From CAYYJR01 sp964472305 (GTDB lineage: Bacteria; Armatimonadota; Hebobacteria; CAIYQO01): a stretch of 64,000 nucleotides of DNA. A model generated the notes under the pieces. The model saw nothing but the letters and a program-made list of their open reading frames with translations. It did no database searches and was not told the DNA's origin. The translations under genes were made by a program, and so were the position numbers. The DNA is taken from NCBI GenBank assembly GCA_964472305.1, contig CAYYJR010000003.1, forward strand, positions 186,001 to 250,000, written 5' to 3'. Shown in pieces: positions 10,772 to 19,753 of the stretch. How positions within the stretch are numbered: position 1 is the first letter of the stretch; each line of letters opens with the position of its first letter.

Positions 10772-10796
10772 GGCGCCCGGCCAAAGGCCGGGCGCC
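10772..10796 (-). terminator. Hairpin downstream of hppA
   Basis: A perfect 11-bp GC stem (10772-10782 with 10786-10796) around AAA lies 28 nt past the hppA stop. On the minus strand it is followed by CACGTTTGTG, not a true U-tract, so it is a terminator-like or 3'-protecting hairpin. Confidence 0.5.
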
Positions 10797-10823
10797 AGGT
10801 GCTTCGCGCGTTATCGCCTGGGA

Positions 10824-13448
10824 TCAGCGAGAGACTTTCTCGCTCTCCTCAGAGTTGCTCGTCACGCCTCCGCGCTTGGAGAAGGTGACGGCGATGATGA
10901 GGATCGCCAGAGTCACGATGACCACCAGCAGGCCCACGCCGCGGTTGGCCTGGACGTTATAGAGCACCGCACTCGGTGCGACCAGGATCGCGACCAGGTT
11001 CATCACCTTGATCATCGGGTTCAGGGCCGGGCCGGCGGTGTCTTTCAGCGGGTCGCCGACGGTGTCGCCGATGACGCCCGCCTTATGTGCCTCGGAACCC
11101 TTGCCGCCCAGGAAGCCGTCCTCGATCTTCTTCTTGGCATTGTCCCATGCGCCGCCGGTGTTGCTCATGAACACCGCCATGAGCTGACCGACCAGGATAG
11201 CGCCCGCCAGGAAGCCGCCCAGCGCGTAGGCGCCGAGCCAAAAGCCGACGAGGATGGGGGAGAACACGGCCAGCAGACCGGGACCGAGCAGCTCTTTCTG
11301 CGCGGCGGCGGTGGAGATGGCTACGCAGCGCGCGTAGTCGGGCTTGCCGTATTCACCCACGCCGGTGTATTCCCAGATGCCCGGGATGGTCTTGAACTGG
11401 CGGCGGACTTCCTCCACCAACTGCACCGCGGCGCGCGAGACCGCGCGAATGGCGAAACTGGAGAAGAGGAACGGCACCGCGCCGCCGATGAGCAAGCCGA
11501 TGAACACGTCCGGCAGGTTCACCTGGATATTGCGCACCAGAATAGCCGGTTCGCCATTCACCAGCATGTCGGTTAACCCGAGCCGCGCGGCGGCGACTTG
11601 TGCGCCGGCGACGGTATCCAGGAAGGAACGATATAGCGCCACGGCGGCAATCACCGCGGTGGCGATGGCAAAGCCTTTCGTCAGCGCTTTGGTGGTGTTG
11701 CCCACCATGTCGAGACGCGCCACGATGTTATGCGCAGCCTTGTTCTCGGTGCCGTCGGCATTCTTCAACGCGCCGGACATCTCGAAAATGCCGTTGGCGT
11801 TGTCGGAGATCGGGCCGTAGGTGTCCATTGCCAGCACGTAGCCGGTGGTGGCCAGCAGACCGAGGCCGGTGAGCGCAATGGCGTAGGCGGCAAAAGCCGG
11901 ATGCGGGAATATCACAAAGGCGCCGTAGATCGTCGCGGCGATAGCGACAATACCCCACACCGAAGACTCCAGCCCTTCGGACAAGCCGGCGAGAATCAAG
12001 GTAGCCGGACCGGTCTTCGCGGAAGAGGCGATTTCCGTCACCGGTTGCTTGTCATCCGCGGTGAAGTATTCGGTCAACTTGCCGATCACCTGGGTGAGGA
12101 TGATGCCGATGGTGGTGGCGATGGGCGCCATAAACCAGAAATTCCCCACCATGCCGGCCATGGTGGCATCGGCGCCCGCCGGAATCACCGGCAGGGTTCT
12201 GAAGACCATATAGCCCACTACGAAGAAGCCGATGACGGCAATCACCGCGGAGGTGAAGAAGCCGGTATTGATGGGGGTCATCGGGTTCATGTTCGGATCA
12301 TCTTTCCCCTTTACTGCCAATACGCCGACAATGGAAGCGACCACGCCCACCGCGCGGGCGAGCAGAGCGAAGATGACCAGCTTCAGCGTAAAGACCGACG
12401 TAAACGAGACGGCGCCGGCAACCGGGATGAGCGGGCCGAATCCGGCGAGAGCCAGCGTGCCGCCCACCGCGGCGGCCAGAATGATGGCGGCGACCAGGGT
12501 GACTTCATACGACTCGAACACGTCCGCGGCCATCCCGGCGCAATCGCCCACATTGTCGCCCACGTTGTCGGCGATGGTGGCGGCGTTGCGCGGATCATCT
12601 TCCGGAATGCCGGCTTCCACTTTACCGACCAGGTCGGCGCCCACGTCAGCAGCCTTGGTGAAGATGCCGCCGCCGACGCGCATGAACAACGCGGCCAGCG
12701 AGCCGCCGAAGCCGAAGCCTACCAGCACGAACATCGCGTTTTCCTGGAAGACCATGAACGTGATGGTCGCACCGAGCAGACCGAGGCCGACGGTGAACAT
12801 GCCGGACACCGCGCCCGCCTGGAACGCGGTTTCCAGCGCGAGTTTGAAGCTGGACAGCGCGGCGTTGGCCGTGCGCACGTTGCCGCGCACCGCCACACCC
12901 ATGCCCACGTAGCCGGCCAGGTACGACGCGGTGACGCCCAGGATGAAGGCGATGGCGACACCGAGGCCGAGTTTAACCGCGAGCGCGGGACCGAAGCTGC
13001 TGTATTGCCCTTTGTAGAGGAAAAACAGACCGAGGCCGATGACGATGACCAGCGGGATCATCGTTTTCACCTGGCGCAGCAGATAGGCCATTGCCCCTTC
13101 CTGCACCGCGGCGGCGACGCCCTGCATGCGCTCGCTGCCCGGGTCCTGCTTCATGGTTTTATTCCACCAGAAGAAGCCGAATGCCAACGCGACGAACGCG
13201 GCGATGAGCACGGTCCACAGTGGTCCCCAGGCTTCGGCGCCGAACGGCAGCATGATGGCTTCGCCGCCACTGCCTTCTACGGCATGGGTGGCGGTGGGTT
13301 CCGCCGCTGCTCCCTGCGCGAACAACCGCGAACCGGCCAGCGTCAGGCCGGCCAACGCGATAAACAGAAAGCCTAGCACCCAGGTGGGCAGCTTTGCACT
13401 TTTACGCGTGCGCGAACTGGAACGGATCTTCCGAAGTTGCGACGTCAT
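10824..13448 (-). CDS. hppA: Membrane-bound H+-translocating pyrophosphatase (K+-independent type)
   Basis: Multi-helix pump coupling PPi hydrolysis to proton export. The family motifs are intact: DVGADLVGKVEAGIPEDDPR, DNVGDNVGDCAGMAADVFES, DTYGPISDNANGIF and GDTVGDPLKDTAGPALNP. The position that sets potassium dependence reads GNTTKALTKG (Lys about residue 587 rather than Ala), the K+-independent signature, so H+ rather than Na+ is expected. The ATG at 13448 is 12 nt after AGGAGG; the frame extends to a TTG that overlaps the ribosome site. At 874 aa it has a 50-70 residue extra N-terminal segment with its own hydrophobic helix. It follows pfkA and fba. Confidence 0.96.
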   Translation of the reverse strand: MTSQLRKIRSSSRTRKSAKLPTWVLGFLFIALAGLTLAGSRLFAQGAAAEPTATHAVEGSGGEAIMLPFGAEAWGPLWTVLIAAFVALAFGFFWWNKTMKQDPGSERMQGVAAAVQEGAMAYLLRQVKTMIPLVIVIGLGLFFLYKGQYSSFGPALAVKLGLGVAIAFILGVTASYLAGYVGMGVAVRGNVRTANAALSSFKLALETAFQAGAVSGMFTVGLGLLGATITFMVFQENAMFVLVGFGFGGSLAALFMRVGGGIFTKAADVGADLVGKVEAGIPEDDPRNAATIADNVGDNVGDCAGMAADVFESYEVTLVAAIILAAAVGGTLALAGFGPLIPVAGAVSFTSVFTLKLVIFALLARAVGVVASIVGVLAVKGKDDPNMNPMTPINTGFFTSAVIAVIGFFVVGYMVFRTLPVIPAGADATMAGMVGNFWFMAPIATTIGIILTQVIGKLTEYFTADDKQPVTEIASSAKTGPATLILAGLSEGLESSVWGIVAIAATIYGAFVIFPHPAFAAYAIALTGLGLLATTGYVLAMDTYGPISDNANGIFEMSGALKNADGTENKAAHNIVARLDMVGNTTKALTKGFAIATAVIAAVALYRSFLDTVAGAQVAAARLGLTDMLVNGEPAILVRNIQVNLPDVFIGLLIGGAVPFLFSSFAIRAVSRAAVQLVEEVRRQFKTIPGIWEYTGVGEYGKPDYARCVAISTAAAQKELLGPGLLAVFSPILVGFWLGAYALGGFLAGAILVGQLMAVFMSNTGGAWDNAKKKIEDGFLGGKGSEAHKAGVIGDTVGDPLKDTAGPALNPMIKVMNLVAILVAPSAVLYNVQANRGVGLLVVIVTLAILIIAVTFSKRGGVTSNSEESEKVSR

Positions 13449-13477
13449 GGTAATGATGTACCTCCTCAAAGTCTAAC

Positions 13478-13514
13478 TGAGGCGAGAGCGCCTCAGGGCG
13501 GGGGCCTGCCCCCG
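13478..13514 (-). other. Two adjacent hairpins between pfkA and hppA
   Basis: Perfect inverted repeats at 13478-13495 (7-bp stem, AGAG loop) and 13499-13514 (7-bp all-G/C stem, CT loop). They lie downstream of pfkA and just before the hppA ribosome site on the minus strand. They may end pfkA transcription or tune hppA expression. No U-tract. Confidence 0.4.
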
Positions 13515-13589
13515 ACACGCAACAACAACGGGCGAGGACGCCACTCTCTCGGTATCCTGCCCGCCGTGGTTGTGGTGCGTGATCTTCAG

Positions 13590-14552
13590 TTATGCGCCGA
13601 GTACTTGCACCAGGGCAAACAACTCGGTGTCCAAAGGTTTCGTTTTCGACCAGGCATCTTCCAGCGGGCTGGTGGTGATGACACTGGCCTGCTCGCCGAC
13701 CAGCACGCCGTAGTTGCCGGCCGCCAAATTTTTCACCGCGAAGGCTCCGAGCTGGCTGGCCAGCAGGCGGTCGGCCGCGGACGGCGACCCGCCGCGCTGG
13801 ACATGACCGAGCACTGTGGCACGTGTCTCGTAGCCGGTCGCCGCCTGCATCTCTTTGGCAAGGGTTTCGCCGTGCGCCGCACCCTCCGCCACCACGATCA
13901 GGTACGACTTCTTGCCGCGCCGGTAACCACGCTGGATGATCTCGACGACATCCTCGAGTTTCCACGGAATCTCCGGCAGCAGCACCACCTCCGCGCCACC
14001 GGCGATTCCGACATGCAGTGCGACGAAGCCGCGCGACCGCCCCATCACCTCGATGACGAAGATACGGTCGTGCGAGGTGGCGGTGTCGCGCAGGCGGTCG
14101 ATGCTCTCCAGCGCTGTATTGACCGCGGTGTCGAAGCCGATGGTGTAGTCGGAACCGTAGAGGTCGTTGTCGATGGTGCTGGCGACGCCGACCACGGGGA
14201 ATTGCGCGTTGGTATACAGGGTGTAACTGCCTTGCTGCGAACCGTTGCCGCCGATGACCACCAGGCCGTCAATGCCGGCGTCGTGCAGGTGCGCCACCGC
14301 GCGGTCGAAACCTTCGGGGGTGCGGAAATCGGCACTGCGTGCACTGTGCAGAATGGTGCCGCCTTGATTGATGATACCGGAAACGGACCCGGTGTCCATG
14401 AGGACGAAGTTACCCTCGACCAGACCCTGGTATCCATGACGGACGCCGACCACTTCCATGCCTTCGCTGATGCCGGTGCGCACGACGGCGCGAATGGCGG
14501 CATTCATGCCGGGAGAGTCGCCTCCACTGGTCAATACGGCGATACGCTTCAT
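13590..14552 (-). CDS. pfkA: 6-phosphofructokinase
   Basis: Phosphorylates fructose 6-phosphate, the committed step of glycolysis. The 320 aa length equals the bacterial homotetrameric enzyme. Motifs: LTSGGDSPGMNAAIRA, the catalytic STIDNDLYG, and EVMGRSRGFVALHVGIAGGAE. Phosphodonor determinants are mixed: the GGDGS motif reads GGNGS, with Gly at the position that is Asp in PPi enzymes but Asn replacing the metal-contacting Asp; and the residue before TIDND is Ser, where ATP enzymes have Gly and PPi enzymes Lys. ATP is most likely. The start at 14552 follows GGGGT and drops 15 odd N-terminal residues of the longer frame. Confidence 0.93.
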   Translation of the reverse strand: MKRIAVLTSGGDSPGMNAAIRAVVRTGISEGMEVVGVRHGYQGLVEGNFVLMDTGSVSGIINQGGTILHSARSADFRTPEGFDRAVAHLHDAGIDGLVVIGGNGSQQGSYTLYTNAQFPVVGVASTIDNDLYGSDYTIGFDTAVNTALESIDRLRDTATSHDRIFVIEVMGRSRGFVALHVGIAGGAEVVLLPEIPWKLEDVVEIIQRGYRRGKKSYLIVVAEGAAHGETLAKEMQAATGYETRATVLGHVQRGGSPSAADRLLASQLGAFAVKNLAAGNYGVLVGEQASVITTSPLEDAWSKTKPLDTELFALVQVLGA

Positions 14553-14576
14553 CTCAATTACCCCGGGACGGTGCGT

Positions 14577-14600
14577 GGGGTGGGGCCGCGGCCCCACCCC
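14577..14600. repeat. 24-bp perfect palindrome between fba and pfkA
   Basis: A perfectly symmetric run of G/C with one A/T pair per arm, centred on CCGCGG. It lies 10 nt past the fba stop and 24 nt before the pfkA start on the minus strand. It could be an intercistronic hairpin or a dimeric-protein binding site. Confidence 0.55.
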
Positions 14601-14609
14601 GTGCGTCGT

Positions 14610-15650
14610 TTATTCTTCCCCGCGCGCCACGGTGCCGCCGCCCATGGCGGCGCCGGACTTGCCGGTGCACGGGACGTTCGCGGCTTTGCCGTCGCTTTCG
14701 AACAGGCAGATATATTCTTTCGTTTTAGCCAGCACGGCATCGCGGGCCGGGCCGATGAATTTGCGCATGTCTTTTTCACCCGGACGCTTACCCGCGGCGG
14801 CGATCATGGCGCGATTGAATTCCATGCTGAGCGCGGTGGCGACATTGATCTTGGTGTAGCCCACCTTGATAGCCTCCAGCAGCGAACCTTCGCCGGGAGC
14901 CAGCTCGACACCCTTGGCCTCCGCGTCGGCGCGGTTGACCAGTACGCCGGAGGAGCCGTGACTGACCAGCGGCACATTGGTCGCGTCGTAGATTTCCTTC
15001 AGGCGGTCAACGCGCAACGGCCAGATATCCAGCCATAGCCCGTGCACCGAGCCGACGGCGGCGGCGAGGAAATCCACACCGGTTTCTTCCACGAACCGCT
15101 TCGCTTCTTCCGGCTTGGCGATATGTTCCTCCACCATCGGGCCGATCTTCTTGCGCAGCACTTCAAACTGCTTCGGCACTTCCATCGCGCGAATCTCAAC
15201 GATCTCGGCATCGCTAAGCAATTGCTCCACGGTGAGCACCGAACCGATTTCCGCTTCCACCGGCAGGCCGACGGAGTGAGCGATATCGACGATCTTCGCG
15301 GTCATGGCGATGTTCTGCTCCAGCGGCAGATCGTGCCCGTCGAACATCAGTGAGGTAAATCCGGCGCGCAGGCATTTCACGTTTTGCTTGTAATCGGTGC
15401 CGTGGTCCAGGTGCAGTACCACGGGCACGCTGGCGGCGTTGCCCAGCACGTTGGCCATGGCGGTGATCATCTCCAACCCGGCGTACTTGATGGCACCCTG
15501 GCTGGCCTGGATGATGACCGGAGACTTCGTCTCTTCGGCGGCCTGCACGATGGCCTGGGCCATTTCCATATTGTTCAGGTTGAACGCGCCGATGGCATAA
15601 CCCTCCGCGCGTGCTTTCAGCAGCACATCTTTACTGGTGACGAGTGGCAC
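14610..15650 (-). CDS. fba: Class II fructose-bisphosphate aldolase
   Basis: Zn-dependent aldolase cleaving fructose 1,6-bisphosphate. Metal and active-site elements: GAFNLNNMEMAQAI at the N terminus, VVLHLDHGTDY, VEAEIGSV, VGSVHGLW and VSHGSSG (usual form HGGSG). The start is a GTG at 15650 directly after AAAGGAG with 7-nt spacing; the frame extends upstream to 15713 but that segment is non-homologous. 346 aa. The C-terminal tail has an unusual Gly/Ala-rich end after the catalytic domain. Probably transcribed with pfkA and hppA. Confidence 0.93.
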   Translation of the reverse strand: MPLVTSKDVLLKARAEGYAIGAFNLNNMEMAQAIVQAAEETKSPVIIQASQGAIKYAGLEMITAMANVLGNAASVPVVLHLDHGTDYKQNVKCLRAGFTSLMFDGHDLPLEQNIAMTAKIVDIAHSVGLPVEAEIGSVLTVEQLLSDAEIVEIRAMEVPKQFEVLRKKIGPMVEEHIAKPEEAKRFVEETGVDFLAAAVGSVHGLWLDIWPLRVDRLKEIYDATNVPLVSHGSSGVLVNRADAEAKGVELAPGEGSLLEAIKVGYTKINVATALSMEFNRAMIAAAGKRPGEKDMRKFIGPARDAVLAKTKEYICLFESDGKAANVPCTGKSGAAMGGGTVARGEE

Positions 15651-15719
15651 GGTATACTCCTTTGATGGTAACGGCAGCCGGATCGATTTCGCGCCCCTGC
15701 GCGAGCCCGGCATGCCGCT

Positions 15720-16481
15720 TCAGGTTTTGTGTGCGATGAGAATCAGCCGAGGTGCTTCCAGTGTCAGCGCCTCGCCGCGAAAACCGCCATGCATCGCCGC
15801 GACGGTGAAGCCCGTCTGCTGCAGCAACGCGATCAACTCGGTGCAGGTATACACCCGCACGGAATGCGAAAAGCTGCGCTGACCCCGGGCATCCAGCAAC
15901 AACTGCCAATGCGTATAGCGTCCGGCGGCGACATCCCAGCGCCATTCACTGATCACCAGCGCCCCGTCGGGCAGGCGTTTCCAACTGCGCGGTTGGGCGT
16001 GCCGCAAGAGGGCGTCGCGATTGGCGACATCGAGGATGAACCACCCGCCGGGGCGCAACACGCGCGCCACTTCGCGCAAGACGCGGACGTTCTCGTCCTC
16101 GGAAAAATACCCGAACGCGGTAAAGATGTTCAACACCGCATCAAATGACTCGGCAAACGGCAGCGCGCGCATATCGCCGCGCACCAACGGCACCGCCGTC
16201 CCTGCCTCGCGAGCACGATGCGCGGCGACCTGCAGCAGGTTCTGCTGGTAATCCAGTCCCACCACGCGCCAGCCATGCCGTGCCAGCGGTACGGCATGGC
16301 GGCCTTGCCCGCAGGCCAGATCCAGCACGCGCGCCGTCGCTGGCACCCGACGTGCCAGTTCGTTGGCCAGAAAGGCCACTTCCGGATCAGTCCGCTCGGC
16401 GGGGAACGTGTAGAGTCGCAGGTACTCGTCGCCGAAATATTCCGTAACCCATGCGGCTTCCGTTTCGTCCAGCGGGCGCAC
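15720..16481 (-). CDS. SAM-dependent methyltransferase, class I
   Basis: 253 aa Rossmann methyltransferase. Motif I is VLDLACGQGRHAVPLA, the acidic motif II end is VVGLDYQQN, motif III-like VRGDMRALPFAESFDAVLNIF, and motif V RPGGWFILDVANRD. This is the Methyltransf_11/25 group of small-molecule enzymes. The start is GTG at 16481, after AAGGGAG with 7-nt spacing. It is in the same direction as fba, with 69 nt between its stop and the fba start. Substrate unknown. Confidence 0.85.
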   Translation of the reverse strand: MRPLDETEAAWVTEYFGDEYLRLYTFPAERTDPEVAFLANELARRVPATARVLDLACGQGRHAVPLARHGWRVVGLDYQQNLLQVAAHRAREAGTAVPLVRGDMRALPFAESFDAVLNIFTAFGYFSEDENVRVLREVARVLRPGGWFILDVANRDALLRHAQPRSWKRLPDGALVISEWRWDVAAGRYTHWQLLLDARGQRSFSHSVRVYTCTELIALLQQTGFTVAAMHGGFRGEALTLEAPRLILIAHKT

Positions 16482-16816
16482 CGTTCACTCCCTTGGCCGT
16501 CATGTTGCAGCCTAACTCATCAAAGTAAGGATAGCCGATTTTCTATCCCACTGACAAGCGTGCTCGTGCAATTGTTCACAAACCACGACATTATACCGGG
16601 AATTCACAAATACAGGCAAGGCCCTGCTCGTTACAGTGGCGACGCACACTCGATGGGTAGTGTCGGCACGTAAATAATAGGTCAGGGGTAAAAAAAGTCA
16701 TGCTTAATAAGAAGGTTAATCGGGAAAAAATACGAAGTATAGTGAACAATACCTGCGGAGCACGAGCTGAATGCGGATGCAGGAAGGCGTGGATTGGCTG
16801 ACCGGAGAGAAATATT
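16482..16816. other. AT-richer intergenic region before the pseudopilin gene
   Basis: 335 bp without a credible gene between the divergent methyltransferase and pseudopilin genes. A possible -10 (TATAGT, 16737-16742) faces the pseudopilin, but its -35 is weak. No hairpin terminator or operator repeat was recognised. Confidence 0.5.
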
Positions 16817-17866
16817 ATGCACGGAACCAGACGCGGCTTTACGCTTATCGAGCTTCTTGTGGTCATTGCCATTATCGGTGTGCTGACGGCGCTATTATTT
16901 CCCGTTTTCGTGAAAGCGCGCGAGAAAACCCGGCAATCGAAGTGCCTGAACAATCAGCGGCAGATCGCGACCGCGATTCAGATCTTTGCCCAGGACCATG
17001 ACGAGATATACCCGCGCGAGACGGTGTGGGGGGACGTGTCACTACCCACGGGAGTGAAAGCCTGTCCTTCCCAGCCCACCCTGGCGCAGGGGTACATTTA
17101 CAGTGGGTATCTTTCCGGGAAAAACATCGCCTCGGTCAAAAACAGCCTGAACGAAATCATCACCGCCGACGGCGCCCATGCCGCCACCACCGCGCCCAAC
17201 ATCACCTTCGACAACCTTGGCTACGGTCCCGATGACCTGAGCTATCGTCACGTAGGGTCGGTGGCGGTCAGCTTCGTCGATGGGCATGTGCAGATCACCG
17301 ACGACGCGCGCGACCTGCCCATCGAGTTCCGCCGGGCGCCGGCCGCGGTGGCGGAAGAGAGCGATGCCAGCACCCAGGGCGGGTGGTGGAATTCGGCGGG
17401 GAATAAAAAACTCTATGGCACGAAAGGCTACGTGCTGTGCGGGTGGGGCGGCGCCGATGTGTCGCAGCTCAACGACTACGTCGCTAGCGTCACCCCGTCG
17501 GGCACGACGATCAAGGATTGGGCATTGCCAACCGACCCGCGCGGACTGGTGAATCCGGCGACCGGCACCACCGCTTGCTCCGGGTGGATACACGACGGCA
17601 GCTATGCCATCCGACTGACCGACGCCAACGACACCGCCATTCACACGTTGCGCCTCTACTTCCTTGACGTGGACAACCAGGGACTCCAGATGAAGATGAC
17701 CGTACGCGGAGCGGACGGCACCGCTGAGCTGCTGAAGAAACCGGTGGAGATCCACAACATCGGCGACGGCGTCTGGTATAAGCTCCGCTTCCGCGGCAAC
17801 ATCACCATCCATACCACGCGCACCGCTGGCACTGATGCGGTCGTATCCGCCTTCATGTTTGACTGA
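16817..17866 (+). CDS. Type II pseudopilin, H-X9-DG type, with C-terminal beta-sandwich domain
   Basis: 349 aa. The N terminus is a class III signal: short basic leader, [17 protein letters not shown] with Gly/Phe cleavage and Glu+5, then a membrane helix and [16 protein letters not shown]. Around residues 150-165 [15 protein letters not shown] matches the processing-associated H-X9-DG motif common in Planctomycetes and Armatimonadota. Residues about 195-349 form an extra beta-rich module (GYVLCGWGG, then LRLYFLDVD and [21 protein letters not shown]), like non-catalytic modules attached to glycoside hydrolases. It is probably secreted to the surface by a type II/IV pilus-like system. The ribosome site is GGAGAGAAATATT before the ATG. 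Confidence 0.82.
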   Translation: MHGTRRGFTLIELLVVIAIIGVLTALLFPVFVKAREKTRQSKCLNNQRQIATAIQIFAQDHDEIYPRETVWGDVSLPTGVKACPSQPTLAQGYIYSGYLSGKNIASVKNSLNEIITADGAHAATTAPNITFDNLGYGPDDLSYRHVGSVAVSFVDGHVQITDDARDLPIEFRRAPAAVAEESDASTQGGWWNSAGNKKLYGTKGYVLCGWGGADVSQLNDYVASVTPSGTTIKDWALPTDPRGLVNPATGTTACSGWIHDGSYAIRLTDANDTAIHTLRLYFLDVDNQGLQMKMTVRGADGTAELLKKPVEIHNIGDGVWYKLRFRGNITIHTTRTAGTDAVVSAFMFD

Positions 17867-18517
17867 CTATTCGTCGCGCTCGGTGGCCTGGGGCGTCCCG
17901 ACCGGGGCGCGTCCGCGCAGCACCGCCCACGGCGTGCGCAGCAGAATGCACATGTCCAGCGCCAGACTGCGCCGCGCCACATAGGCCGCATCGCACGCGA
18001 TCCAGTTGTCGAAGTCGTCCGCGGGGTGTGGCGTGATCTGCCACTGTCCGGTCAAGCCGGGTAACACCTGCCGGCGCACAGCCATCCACTGCAGCCGTCG
18101 CTCACGTTCCTCCGGCGAGACGTGCGACAACCACGACGGATGCTCCAGGTCTTCTACCGGCAGCGGGCGCGGCCCGACCAGCGACATCTCCCCCCGCAGC
18201 ACGTTCAGCAACTGCGGCAATTCATCCACCGCGGTGCGGCGCAACAGGTGGCCTATCGGCGTCACGCGCGGGTCAGCCGGGGATTTCGCCACCGGGCGGT
18301 CTGGCAACCGCGGCGGCTGGCCGTCGCGCATGGTGCGAAATTTCCACAGCGTGAACAGGCGCCCATCGCGCCCGACGCGCACCTGGCGGAACAACAGCGG
18401 CGGCCCCTGCGCGACCAGCAGCGCCAGCGCCGCCAGCCCCCACAGCGGCAGCGTCGCCGCCAGCAACAGCACGGCGCCGATTACATCGAGGATGCGTTTC
18501 GCGGTGACGTAAGACAT
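17867..18517 (-). CDS. Undecaprenyl-phosphate sugar phosphotransferase (bacterial sugar transferase)
   Basis: Initiating transferase for exopolysaccharide or O-glycan synthesis, moving a sugar-1-phosphate onto undecaprenyl phosphate. 216 aa: one N-terminal hydrophobic re-entrant helix (LLLAATLPLWGLAALALLV), then the hallmark VGRDGRLFTLWKFRTMR, LLRRTAVDELPQLLNVLRGEMSLVGPRP and LPGLTGQW. This is the short, catalytic-core-only (PglC/WcaJ C-terminal) form. The start at 18517 (MSYVTAKR) has no clear ribosome site; the longer open frame is not homologous. It converges with the pseudopilin gene, with no intergenic space. Confidence 0.9.
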   Translation of the reverse strand: MSYVTAKRILDVIGAVLLLAATLPLWGLAALALLVAQGPPLLFRQVRVGRDGRLFTLWKFRTMRDGQPPRLPDRPVAKSPADPRVTPIGHLLRRTAVDELPQLLNVLRGEMSLVGPRPLPVEDLEHPSWLSHVSPEERERRLQWMAVRRQVLPGLTGQWQITPHPADDFDNWIACDAAYVARRSLALDMCILLRTPWAVLRGRAPVGTPQATERDE

Positions 18518-18706
18518 CTGTAACGTTTTGACACGGTTGAAAGGAAAAGGTCGTGCGCGGGAATGACAAATAGGCGAAATCCGTGCAAGTCTGTACGTCA
18601 GGATTGTTGTGATACGGATGGTGTGATTATCAGACAGTGGTTTGCGTAGACCATGGATGACGACAGCACTGCCAGGTGCGGGCATCGAGATGAGTGGGGG
18701 ACGGGA

Positions 18707-19588
18707 TTACACCCGTGCGGGTGGGCGCGGATTCCACTCCGCCAGGCGGCGGGCGACGAATTCGCGGTCGTATTCGTTCAGCATTCCCACGCGGCGGCAA
18801 AGTTGCTGGTATTGCTCCTGCTGCCCGTTCAGCAGGAAGGCTTCCGCCAGCAAGCGCCGGTACCCGTCGTTGTGCGGGCGCAATGCGACGGCTTTTTGCA
18901 GAAAAACCACTGCTTCGTTCTGGCGCTCGGTTGCCACCGCCAGGCTGGCCAGCCGCACCAGATAATAATCGTCGAAAGGCGCGATGCCGCAGGCAATGCG
19001 CATGTGGGTGTAGGCATCCTCGCTGCGTCCCAGCTGTTGGAAGAGCACTGCCAGCCGAAAGCGGTAAAACGAGGTTTTCGGCGAGAGCAGCGCGGCTTCC
19101 GTCAATTCTTCCATCGCATCGTGCGCCTTGCCCACGCGCTCCAGCACGTCGCCGAGTTGATAGCGGAAAAACGCGCGCTCGGGCTCCAGGCGCACCGCCT
19201 CGCGATACTGCTCCAGCGCGTGCCACAGCATGCCGTAGCGCAGGTACAAATCACCCAGGCTGGACCGCGGCTCAGCCAGCAGCGGGTCCATGGTGATCGC
19301 GCGCTGGTATACGTCCATCGCGGTAGGGATATCCTCCGCCATCACGTAGGCATCCGCCAGCCGGGTATGAAAGAGGCCGTTCTGTTTGTCGAGTTTGATC
19401 GCGCGCTTGTATTCGGCAATGGCACGCGCCACCTTGCCGTTGCGCATGTAGGAGTCGGCCAGCCGCAACCGCAGATAGGCGGTTTCCGCGCGCAGGTCCG
19501 CTTCCTCTTCGCGGGCACGTTCATCCTCGCGCTGCATGTTCTGCAGCTCGCGCCAGCGCTGTTGCACGAATTGATCCATCATATCCAT
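18707..19588 (-). CDS. TPR-repeat protein
   Basis: About 293 aa, soluble, no signal peptide. It begins with a charged coiled-coil-like segment (MQREDERAREEEADLRAE) and continues with at least six TPR units, for example VARAIAEYKRAIKLD, IPTAMDVYQRAITMDP, WHALEQYREAVRLEP, HDAMEELTEAALLSP and NEAVVFLQKAVALRP. Likely an adaptor or scaffold; partner unknown. ATGs at 19588, 19582 and 19579 and a GTG at 19615 are all possible starts; none has a strong ribosome site. It diverges from mnmA. Confidence 0.75.
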   Translation of the reverse strand: MDMMDQFVQQRWRELQNMQREDERAREEEADLRAETAYLRLRLADSYMRNGKVARAIAEYKRAIKLDKQNGLFHTRLADAYVMAEDIPTAMDVYQRAITMDPLLAEPRSSLGDLYLRYGMLWHALEQYREAVRLEPERAFFRYQLGDVLERVGKAHDAMEELTEAALLSPKTSFYRFRLAVLFQQLGRSEDAYTHMRIACGIAPFDDYYLVRLASLAVATERQNEAVVFLQKAVALRPHNDGYRRLLAEAFLLNGQQEQYQQLCRRVGMLNEYDREFVARRLAEWNPRPPARV

Positions 19589-19634
19589 ACGGTACCACCG
19601 CGCACCCCCCGCCACGCGGGCAATGCACGCTGGT

Positions 19635-19663
19635 ATTATAACACGCGCCCTGCATGCGTGAAA
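19635..19663 (-). promoter_or_regulatory. Promoter of the TPR gene
   Basis: A perfect TATAAT on the minus strand (19640-19635) with TTTCAC 17 bp upstream (19663-19658). Transcription would start near 19628, about 40 nt before the ATG at 19588. Confidence 0.55.
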
Positions 19664-19738
19664 GTGAGGGAACGGCCATCATTCCCTCCCGGCGGTCGCT
19701 TTGCCGCTGATTGGCACGGCATCGCCGTGGCGGATTTT

Positions 19739-19747
19739 TGTTATAAT
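19739..19747 (+). promoter_or_regulatory. Extended -10 promoter of mnmA, leaderless configuration
   Basis: TGtTATAAT ends 6 nt before the mnmA ATG. Transcription would then start at or next to the A of the start codon, and no ribosome site exists. The -35 region is poor, as is usual with an extended -10. Confidence 0.65.
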
Positions 19748-19753
19748 GATGCC

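Noticed and set aside
18653..19753. Very long N-terminal extension of MnmA on the plus strand
   Set aside because: It is antisense to the TPR gene and homology begins only at 19754.
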